This document shows positions 58,178 through 64,000 of a DNA stretch of 64,000 bases, one piece after another. The stretch comes from Amycolatopsis viridis. GTDB lineage: Bacteria > Actinomycetota > Actinomycetes > Mycobacteriales > Pseudonocardiaceae. How positions within the stretch are numbered: position 1 is the first letter of the stretch; every line of letters starts with the position of its first letter. Made by a program: the position numbers and the translations under genes. A model generated the notes under the pieces. That model saw nothing but the letters and a program-made list of their open reading frames with translations, made no database searches and had not been told where the DNA came from. The DNA lies in NCBI RefSeq assembly GCF_011758765.1, contig NZ_JAANOU010000001.1, positions 744,001 to 808,000 on the forward strand. Reading direction: 5' to 3'.

Positions 58178-58949
58178 CCCCTGGATCCGGTGACTTCGCC
58201 GCGTCCGCCTCGATGGACCAGGCGGCCCGCAGCAGCTCGGGCACGTAGTCACGTTCGACCAGCCCGTGCCCGAGCCGGTCGGGGTGCACCGACGCGGTGA
58301 CCGCGGCGACCACGCGATCACGGCGGTGCCGCACCGGCGCGGCGATCGCACGCAGGCCGCCGTCGCGATCGCGGTCCACCATCGCCCACCCGCGCTCGCG
58401 GACCTGCCCGATCTCGGCGGAGAGCGCCGCCGGTCCGGGGAGCGCTCCGAGCTGCCGGTCGAGCTCGTCGGCGGGCAGTGCGGCGAGCAACACGTGCCCA
58501 GCTGACGACAGGTGCGCGGGCCGGCGCGCGCCGACCGTCAAGGTCGGCGGCGCGTGCCGGTGCCCGGGCACGACGGTCAGGTACACCACGTCCCCGCCGT
58601 CGAGCACCGACAGCGACGCCGTCTCGTTCAGCTCGTGCGCCAGGTCGTGCAGGTGCGGATGCGCAATCTCGGGCAGAGCGAGCCCCGACAGGTACGCGTA
58701 CCCCAGATCCAGCGTCCGCGGCGTGAGCCGGAACGCCTCTCCGTCGTGGCGCACGTACCCCAGGTCCGCCAGGGTCAGCAGCAACCCGCGCGCGGTGGCG
58801 CGATCCAGGCCCGTCCGGTGGGCCACCGCCGCCACGGTCAGGGCCGGCCGGTCCGGCCCGAAGCACCGCAGGACCGCGAACGCACGCCCGACGGCCTGCC
58901 CGGAATGCCGCCCGTGGCCAGGGTCTTCGTCAACCGGCGTACTCGTCAT
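58164..58949 (-). CDS. IclR-family transcriptional regulator
   Basis: 261 residues. Winged HTH GRAFAVLRCFGPDRPALTVAAVAHRTGLDRATARGLLLTLADLGYVRHDG and the IclR effector domain with LSSAGHVLLAALP and RAIAAPVRHRRDRVVAAVTASVHPDRL. Tail-to-tail with the Zn-dehydrogenase (14 bp overlap). Typically controls aromatic or sugar catabolic genes, here perhaps the dehydrogenase. Confidence 0.9.
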   Translation of the reverse strand: MTSTPVDEDPGHGRHSGQAVGRAFAVLRCFGPDRPALTVAAVAHRTGLDRATARGLLLTLADLGYVRHDGEAFRLTPRTLDLGYAYLSGLALPEIAHPHLHDLAHELNETASLSVLDGGDVVYLTVVPGHRHAPPTLTVGARRPAHLSSAGHVLLAALPADELDRQLGALPGPAALSAEIGQVRERGWAMVDRDRDGGLRAIAAPVRHRRDRVVAAVTASVHPDRLGHGLVERDYVPELLRAAWSIEADAAKSPDPGVSRS

Positions 58950-59043
58950 CGGATCCTCCGGCCGCCACCGATCTGCATGTTTCGTGTCCGCCGCGAGGCG
59001 GGTAGTTCACCGGTTGGATCCCCTGAACGGAAGGAGTGCAATC

Positions 59044-59616
59044 GTGGCGAACACACTCTCCGGTAAGCGAGTGGCCTTCGTCGTCGCGCCCGAGGGCACC
59101 GAGCAGGTCGAACTGACCGAGCCCTGGAAGGCGGTCCAGGACGCGGGCGGCCGGCCGGAGCTGGTGTCCACTTCGCCGGGCAGCATCCAGGCGTTCAACC
59201 ACCTCGACAAGGGCGACACCTTCCCGGTGGACAAGGTCGTCAGCGACGTCTCACCGGACGACTTCGACGCACTGGTCCTGCCGGGCGGCGTGGCGAACCC
59301 GGACTTCCTCCGGACCGTGCCGGACGCGGTCGGCTTCGTTCGCGAGTTCTTCGCGCAGCAGAAGCCGGTCGCGGCGATCTGCCACGCCCCGTGGACCCTC
59401 ATCGAAGCCGATGTGGTCCGCGGCCGCCGGCTCACCTCCTGGCCGAGTCTGCAGACCGACCTGCGCAACGCCGGCGCGGAGTGGGTGGACGAGGAGGTCG
59501 TCACCGACACCGGTCTGGTCACCAGCCGCAAGCCGGACGACCTGCCGGCCTTCTGCCGCAAGCTCGTGGAGGAGTTCGCCGAGGGCAAGCACCGCGCGCA
59601 GGCGCGGAGCGCCTGA
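59044..59616 (+). CDS. DJ-1/PfpI-family protein
   Basis: 190 residues. The nucleophile elbow AAICHAPWTLIEADVVRGRRLTSWPSLQTDLRNAGAEWVDEEVV holds the reactive Cys followed by His, as in PfpI. The N-terminus GKRVAFVVAPEGTEQVELTEPWKAVQDAGG with the catalytic Glu is typical. May be a deglycase/chaperone-type stress protein. GTG 59044 with AAGGAG upstream is taken, since the open frame extends 250 codons further without sense. Confidence 0.9.
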   Translation: MANTLSGKRVAFVVAPEGTEQVELTEPWKAVQDAGGRPELVSTSPGSIQAFNHLDKGDTFPVDKVVSDVSPDDFDALVLPGGVANPDFLRTVPDAVGFVREFFAQQKPVAAICHAPWTLIEADVVRGRRLTSWPSLQTDLRNAGAEWVDEEVVTDTGLVTSRKPDDLPAFCRKLVEEFAEGKHRAQARSA

Positions 59617-59645
59617 CCGAAATTTCCGGACGCCCGGTCGACTTG

Positions 59646-60500
59646 TCAGGACGGCAGGTCGATCGGGCGGCTTGTGACCCCCAGCCGGGCCGCGAGCGCG
59701 ACGGCGTCCCCGGGCGCCTTCACCTTGATGTCGTTGTCGAAGTAGACGTAGACGTCCCGCATCCGCCCGCCGCCGGCGCGCCGCCACCGCCGGAGCTTGC
59801 CGGCCCAGCGGTCCAGCGCCTCGCCGGTGTATCCACTCGCGTAGAGCTCCTCGTCACCGTGCAGCCGGACGTAGACGAAATCCGCTGTCACCTCCTCGAA
59901 ACTCGGCCAGGTGCCAGCCGAATCGGCCGCCACCAGGGCGATGTTGTGGTCCTGCAACAGCTTCCGGCACTCGTCCGAGTGGAAGCTCGGGTGCCTGGGC
60001 TCGAGCGCGTAGCGCAGCCGCCGGTTCTTCCCGGCTTCGGTATGGGCCTCTCCCTTCAGTTTGTCGTCGTGCCTCTTCGCCAGTTCCGCCGCGGCCCGGC
60101 TGTCGCGGGGCAGGCTCCGGAAGAACTTCTCGAAGCGCCCGGGCTCGAACGCGAAGTTCGCCGGTAGCTGCCAGAGGATCGGCCCGAGCTTGCCGCCCAG
60201 TGCCAGCACCCCCGAGGCGAAGAAGTTCGCCAGTGCGGTCTCGGTGTCGGTCAGCCGCTTCATGTGGGTGATGAAGCGACCGCCCTTCACGGCGAAGACG
60301 AAATCGTCGGGCGTCTGCTCCGCCCAGGCCCGGTACCGCTCCGGGCGCTGGAGCGAGTAGAACGAGCCGTTGATCTCCACGGAGTTCACCTGCCGCGAGA
60401 TGTACTCCAGCTCGCGGCGCTGCGCCAGGCCCTTCGGGTAGAACGTGCCCCGCCACGGCGGGTACCGCCACCCCGAGGTGCCCACCCGGATCTCGGCGAT
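59646..60500 (-). CDS. DUF72 protein, apparent AUC start
   Basis: 284 residues, TIM-barrel DUF72 (YecE) family. RVGTSGWRYPPWRGTFYPKGLAQRRELEYISRQVNSVEINGSFYSLQRPERYRAWAEQTPDDFVFAVKGGRFITH is the conserved N-terminal half. No ATG, GTG or TTG is found in frame at the right place: GGAGG is followed, after 5 bases, by ATC-GCC-GAG, exactly where homologues have ATG. The next in-frame GTG (60485) is about 20 bases from the site. It lies 22 bp after the DUF4253 gene, so they share a transcript under two SOS boxes. Confidence 0.8.
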   Translation of the reverse strand: MAEIRVGTSGWRYPPWRGTFYPKGLAQRRELEYISRQVNSVEINGSFYSLQRPERYRAWAEQTPDDFVFAVKGGRFITHMKRLTDTETALANFFASGVLALGGKLGPILWQLPANFAFEPGRFEKFFRSLPRDSRAAAELAKRHDDKLKGEAHTEAGKNRRLRYALEPRHPSFHSDECRKLLQDHNIALVAADSAGTWPSFEEVTADFVYVRLHGDEELYASGYTGEALDRWAGKLRRWRRAGGGRMRDVYVYFDNDIKVKAPGDAVALAARLGVTSRPIDLPS

Positions 60501-60522
60501 GGTGACCTCCTCTTTCCGTCCG

Positions 60523-61299
60523 TCAGTCCCAGGCGAACCGCCAGTGCCTCCGGTGCACCAGGCCGTCGGCGTACTCCCGCAGGGTGCCCGGCTGCCCGGA
60601 GAAGCTGCGCACACTGAACGCGCGGTGCTCCGCGGCGAGGACGAGCGCGCGGCCCTGACTGCGGGGCGGTGCCGCGACCGAGAGCTCCAGCTCGTCGAAC
60701 CCGAGCACGACCAGCACCGCTCCGAAGCGGTCCTCCCAGCTGCGCAGGACCGCCGACAGGGCGGACACCTCGTCCGTCGACTTGATCATCCCGGTCCAGC
60801 CGAGGGCGGCCGGGACGTCCGCGGGCCGTTCGACCGGCACGAGCCCCAGGCGGTAGGGCGCGCGCCGGGCGAGGATCGAGCCGGTGTTCCCGGCCTCGGC
60901 GAACGGATCCACCCGCAGCTGGGACTTCTTGGCCAGGCCGGGGAAGCGGGCACCGTACGGGCGCAGGCAGCCGGTGCCGTTCGGGCAGCAGAACGGATCC
61001 CACCACCGGGCGAGCGTCGCGCTCACGTCGACGTCGCCGACCCGGTGCACGGCCGGCGCGAGCCGGCCGCGGTCGGTGAGCCAGTCCTCGCCGTCGGCGG
61101 CGAAGCGCGGGTCGTGCGGGATCAGCACGGGCCACAGCGCCGAGCGGTCGAACTCGGCGATGCAGGCCCGGTACCGGCCCGGGTCGGCCAGCGGGCCGTC
61201 GGACACCCACATCGGGCCGACCCAGCGGCCGGGCGGCAGGCCGGTGCTGGTCAGGGCCCCGGAGACGAGGCTTTCCTCGGGTGTGGCGGCGGTGGTCAC
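60523..61299 (-). CDS. DUF4253-like protein, LexA-regulated
   Basis: 258 residues. The C-terminal 110 residues (PYRLGLVPVERPADVPAALGWTGMIKSTDEVSALSAVLRSWEDRFGAVLVVLGFDELELSVAAPPRS) resemble DUF4253; the N-terminal half is rich in Trp/Pro/Arg. No catalytic motif. GTG 61299 has GAGGAGG upstream. The first of two perfect SOS boxes lies 33 bp upstream, so the gene and DUF72 should be induced by DNA damage. Confidence 0.75.
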   Translation of the reverse strand: MTTAATPEESLVSGALTSTGLPPGRWVGPMWVSDGPLADPGRYRACIAEFDRSALWPVLIPHDPRFAADGEDWLTDRGRLAPAVHRVGDVDVSATLARWWDPFCCPNGTGCLRPYGARFPGLAKKSQLRVDPFAEAGNTGSILARRAPYRLGLVPVERPADVPAALGWTGMIKSTDEVSALSAVLRSWEDRFGAVLVVLGFDELELSVAAPPRSQGRALVLAAEHRAFSVRSFSGQPGTLREYADGLVHRRHWRFAWD

Positions 61300-61332
61300 G
61301 AGACCTCCTCGGGATGGACTACGTCGATGAGG

Positions 61333-61348
61333 TCGAACAGTAGTTCGA
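61333..61348. promoter_or_regulatory. SOS (LexA) box 1
   Basis: TCGAAC-AGTA-GTTCGA, perfect match to the actinobacterial LexA consensus TCGAAC-N4-GTTCGA. 33 bp upstream of the DUF4253 gene start. Confidence 0.9.
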
Positions 61349-61402
61349 GGGTACGACAGTTTCCGGGCCCGGGAATCAGTTTCCGCCACTTCACCCGATC
61401 GG

Positions 61403-61418
61403 TCGAACGGGTGTTCGA
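61403..61418. promoter_or_regulatory. SOS (LexA) box 2
   Basis: TCGAAC-GGGT-GTTCGA, also a perfect consensus match, 70 bp from the first copy and inside the same 137-bp gap. Two boxes suggest tight repression by LexA. Confidence 0.9.
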
Positions 61419-61436
61419 GAAACGTGGTAGCTTCGG

Positions 61437-61919
61437 TCATGAGCGGGTCGTGTCCCGCCGTCGAACTGGGGTTTCGCCCGCACCTGCGTGAGTACCGGAC
61501 CGCACGTGCAGGGCGAGGGCGAGCAGCCAGACCCCCGTCAGCGCCAGCGCGAGCGGCAGCAGCACGAACAGGCGCTGCCCGGCCACCACCATCCCGACCG
61601 AAGCCAGGAGGCACAGGACCAATGACACCCCGCGCGCCCGCGGCCACCGGTACCCGGCGAGCACCGGAGCCGCCGCGAGCACCAGGCCGGCCAGACCGAT
61701 CAGGGCCTTCGGTGCACCGCCGGACAACCAGAGCACCAGCCACACCGTGCTGGGCACCGCGGCCAGGACGAAGCCGGCCCACGACCACAGCCGGCACAGA
61801 CGGTTCAGGCTTTCGGGTCCGGTGTGACGGGCACGAGGCGCCGACAGCCCCCACCGCGCAGTCGCCGTGGCCGCCACCACGAACGCCACGACGACGAAGA
61901 CCACGCCCGCCCACACCAC
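61437..61919 (-). CDS. Small membrane protein, unknown
   Basis: 160 residues with about five hydrophobic segments (VVWAGVVFVVVAFVVAATATARW; LWSWAGFVLAAVPSTVWLVLWLSG; ALIGLAGLVLAAAPVLAGYRW; GVSLVLCLLASVGMVVAG; LFVLLPLALALTGVWLLALALHV). No named domain. GTG 61919 is the likely start, ribosome site weak (AGGG four bases away). Follows XPB by 128 bp on the same strand. Confidence 0.65.
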   Translation of the reverse strand: MVWAGVVFVVVAFVVAATATARWGLSAPRARHTGPESLNRLCRLWSWAGFVLAAVPSTVWLVLWLSGGAPKALIGLAGLVLAAAPVLAGYRWPRARGVSLVLCLLASVGMVVAGQRLFVLLPLALALTGVWLLALALHVRSGTHAGAGETPVRRRDTTRS

Positions 61920-62047
61920 GGGCCCTGAGTTCCACGGTGCGGCGAAGGTTATGCCTGCCTGTAGCGGCTCTGCTCCGTGCGCTGCCGCGGCGGAGCCGGG
62001 CCGGGATCCGTCCTTGCGGAGCGGTCCGGAACCGTCTCGCGGCCGTA
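61920..62047. other. Short gap between XPB and the membrane protein gene
   Basis: 128 bp, GC-rich, no clear hairpin. It may hold the membrane protein promoter; the two genes lie on the same strand. Confidence 0.3.
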
Positions 62048-63685
62048 CTACAGGTAGGCGTCCGCGTCGTGGATCGTGTACGCGTAACCCTGTTCGGCGA
62101 GGAACCGCTGCCGGTGCGCCGCGTATTCGGTGTCCAAGGTGTCCCGCGAGACCACCGAGTAGAAGTGCGCCTGCCTGCCGTCGGCCTTCGGCCGCAGCAG
62201 CCGGCCCAGGCGCTGGGCCTCCTCCTGCCGGGAGCCGAAGGTGCCCGACACCTGGATGGCGACCGTCGCCTCCGGCAGGTCGATCGAGAAGTTCGCGACC
62301 TTCGACACCACGAGCTTGTCGATCTCGCCGCGGCGGAACGCGTCGAACAGCGCCTCGCGCTCCTTGTTCCGCGTCGAACCCTGGATCACCGGCGCGTCCA
62401 GCTCGGCGCCCAGTTCCTCCAGCTGGTCCAGGTAGGCGCCGATCACCAGGGTCTGTTCGCCCGCGTGTTTGTCCAGAATGGACTTCACCACCGGCATCTT
62501 GGTCCGCGCGGTGGCGGCAAGCTTGTACTTGTCCTCGGATTCGGCCGTCGCGTACAGCAGGCGCTCGTTGTCGGTGAGCGTCACCCGCACCTCGATGCAC
62601 TCGGCGGGCGCGATCCAGCCCTGCGCCTCGATGTCCCGCCACGGCGCGTCGTACCGCTTCGGCCCGATGAGCGAGAAGACGTCGCCTTCGCGGCCGTCCT
62701 CGCGCACCAGGGTCGCGGTCAGGCCGAGACGGCGGCGGGACTGCAGATCCGCGGTCATGCGGAAGACCGGCGCGGGCAACAGGTGCACCTCGTCGTAGAC
62801 GATCAGGCCCCAGTCCCGCGAGTCGAACAGCTCCAGGTGCTTGTACTCGCCCTTGGACTTGCGCGTGATCACCTGGTAGGTCGCGATGGTGACCGGGCGG
62901 ATCTCCTTCTTCTCACCGGAGTACTCGCCGATCTCGTCCTCGGTCAGGGACGTGCGCGCCACCAGCTCGCGCTTCCACTGGCGGCCGGCGACGGTGTTGG
63001 TCACCAGGATGAGGGTGGTCGCCTGTGCCCTGGCCATGGCGGCGGCGCCGACGAGGGTCTTGCCCGCCCCGCAGGGCAGCACGACCACGCCGGACCCGCC
63101 GGCCCAGAACGCCTCGGCGGCCTGCCGCTGGTAGTCGCGCAGTCCCCAGCCCGTCTCGGCCAGGTGCATCGGGTGCGCCTCGCCGTCGACGTAGCCGGCC
63201 AGGTCCTCGGCCGGCCAGCCCACCTTGAGCAGCGCCTGCTTGAGCCGGCCCCGCTCCGACGGGTGCACCGCCACCGTGTCGTCGTCGATGCGGTTGCCCA
63301 GCATCGGGCTGATCTTCTTGTTGCGCAGCACCTCTTCGAGCACGGCCCGGTCGGTCGTGGTCATCACCAGGCCGTGCGCGGGGTTGTTGGTGATCTGCAG
63401 CCGGCCGAACCGCGCCATCGTGTCGACGATGTCGATCAGCAACGGCTGTGGCACCGGGAAGCGCGAGTACGTGGTCAGGGCGTCCACCACCTGCTCGGCG
63501 TCGTGGCCGGCGGCGCGGGCGTTCCACAACGCGAGCGGGGTGATGCGGTAGGTGTGCACGTGCTCGGGGGCCCGTTCCAGTTCGGCGAACGGGGCGATCG
63601 CGATCCGGGCGTCGTCGGCCATGGGGTGGTCGACCTCGAGCAGCACGGTCTTGTCGGATTGGACGATCAACGGGCCATCGGTCAC
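62048..63685 (-). CDS. DNA repair helicase XPB (ERCC3-like)
   Basis: 545 residues, superfamily 2. Walker A LPCGAGKTLVGAA, DEVH box VYDEVHLLPAP, LTATLVREDGR, GSTRNKEREALFDAFRRGEIDKLVVSKVANFSIDLP, and the arginine motif QRLGRLLRPK are all present. The N-terminal ~180 residues are the XPB N-domain. GTG 63685 with AAGGAA upstream. The Rv0861c homologue is an ATP-dependent 3'-5' helicase linked to repair. Confidence 0.94.
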   Translation of the reverse strand: MTDGPLIVQSDKTVLLEVDHPMADDARIAIAPFAELERAPEHVHTYRITPLALWNARAAGHDAEQVVDALTTYSRFPVPQPLLIDIVDTMARFGRLQITNNPAHGLVMTTTDRAVLEEVLRNKKISPMLGNRIDDDTVAVHPSERGRLKQALLKVGWPAEDLAGYVDGEAHPMHLAETGWGLRDYQRQAAEAFWAGGSGVVVLPCGAGKTLVGAAAMARAQATTLILVTNTVAGRQWKRELVARTSLTEDEIGEYSGEKKEIRPVTIATYQVITRKSKGEYKHLELFDSRDWGLIVYDEVHLLPAPVFRMTADLQSRRRLGLTATLVREDGREGDVFSLIGPKRYDAPWRDIEAQGWIAPAECIEVRVTLTDNERLLYATAESEDKYKLAATARTKMPVVKSILDKHAGEQTLVIGAYLDQLEELGAELDAPVIQGSTRNKEREALFDAFRRGEIDKLVVSKVANFSIDLPEATVAIQVSGTFGSRQEEAQRLGRLLRPKADGRQAHFYSVVSRDTLDTEYAAHRQRFLAEQGYAYTIHDADAYL

Positions 63686-63693
63686 GTATTCCT

Positions 63694-64000
63694 TTATACG
63701 GCGTTGCCGGCGGCCGGGCCGTGCTGGTCGTGGGCCGGGGCGCCGAACCAGCGGGTCAGGGCGGCGTCGAGAGGGCCGCCGTCCGGCGTCCAGCACCGCG
63801 TACCGTCCGGCCGGATCAGCAGGGCGGCCTCGGTCAGGTGGTGGTCCGGTTTGGCCTGGACCCGGTCGACGCGGCCGGACCAGCCCGGCGGCAGTGGGTG
63901 GTCGCCGGTGAGGTCGAGCAGGAGACCACGTCCGGTCCTCAGCAGCGTCGACAGGCGGGTGGCACCGTCAGCGGTGAGCAGGTCGGCGTCGGGCACCCGG
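63694..64000 (-). CDS. FAD-dependent aromatic monooxygenase, C-terminal end (truncated by window edge)
   Basis: About 102 residues visible; the rest lies beyond base 64000. VPDADLLTADGATRLSTLLRTGRGLLLDLTG and the end LIRPDGTRCWTPDGGPLDAALTRWFG resemble the thioredoxin-like C-terminal domain of flavin aromatic hydroxylases, where VRPDGYVAW-type residues follow. The FAD-binding part cannot be seen. The gene ends 8 bp before the XPB start on the same strand. Confidence 0.7.
   Translation of the reverse strand, partial: RVPDADLLTADGATRLSTLLRTGRGLLLDLTGDHPLPPGWSGRVDRVQAKPDHHLTEAALLIRPDGTRCWTPDGGPLDAALTRWFGAPAHDQHGPAAGNAV

Noticed and set aside
61439..61800. Plus-strand frame starting MSGSCPAVELGF 20 bp after SOS box 2
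   Set aside because: It lies fully antisense to a convincing membrane protein gene and soon becomes an Arg/Pro/Ala-rich shadow with no ribosome site; kept only as a remote alternative target of the SOS box.

Overview
The window is very GC-rich, with GC-rich third codon positions, many GTG/TTG starts and short, partly leaderless leaders. Gene content (ectABCD, a DasR-like regulator with a dre site, a SARP regulator, a Ser/Thr kinase, mycobacterial-type LexA boxes, paired CIRCE elements in front of an orphan groEL) points to a soil actinomycete, most likely Pseudonocardiaceae (Amycolatopsis-like). From 29 to 53 kb the conserved genes follow the order I recall for the Mycobacterium tuberculosis Rv0414c-Rv0440 block (thiE/thiO-thiS-thiG, thiD-thiC, def, Rv0430, Rv0431/VirR, Rv0435c, pssA, psd, moeA, groEL2), interrupted by accessory inserts.

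Layout. 0-3.4 kb: 3' end of selB, a small membrane protein, a cupin and ilvD. 3.4-8.9 kb: an aerobic benzoyl-CoA (box) catabolic operon (boxC, boxB, benzoate-CoA ligase, amidohydrolase) without boxA or boxD. 8.9-9.1 kb: a 21-bp-periodic, inverted intergenic repeat array. 9.2-13.7 kb: a VOC protein and MarR regulator divergent from an extradiol-type dioxygenase, then a TetR-OYE-SDR operon. 13.7-15.8 kb: methyltransferase, LapA-like and DUF4393/Abi-alpha-like genes. 16-19.2 kb: ectABCD for ectoine and 5-hydroxyectoine. 19.4-22.1 kb: a SARP regulator with NB-ARC and TPR parts. 22.2-25.3 kb: a two-gene nucleotidyltransferase-like module, an SGNH hydrolase and a DUF3159 membrane protein. 25.4-28.2 kb: amino-sugar genes (BadF-type kinase, SIS protein) divergent from dasR with a dre operator. 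29.3-36.1 kb: thiamine genes under two TPP riboswitches, with tandem thiD copies. 36.2-38 kb: a decaying stretch (MFS remnant, hydrolase tail, frameshifted Uma2 gene) around lysE. 38-43 kb: HtrA-like protease, def, DUF3263, LytR_C protein and a two-ring AAA ATPase. 43-45.7 kb: two regulator/oxidoreductase pairs with clear palindromic operators. 45.8-49.1 kb: pssA-psd and moeA. 49.2-53.5 kb: AIM24, cold shock protein, Ser/Thr kinase, groEL and PspC. 53.8-58.9 kb: orphan CoxL-type molybdo-subunit, menC, a Zn-dehydrogenase and IclR. 59-64 kb: DJ-1/PfpI protein, an apparent LexA-controlled DUF4253-DUF72 operon, a membrane protein, XPB helicase and the 3' end of a flavin monooxygenase.

The least ordinary signals are: two perfect SOS boxes in front of two uncharacterised genes, the second of which seems to start at AUC behind a strong Shine-Dalgarno; the 21-bp inverted repeat array; the incomplete actinobacterial box cluster; the uncharacterised two-gene module at 22.2-23.5 kb; and a recurring palindrome GTCCA-N3-TGGAC lying mostly inside genes. 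All assignments are by reading translations and motifs; no database search was run.
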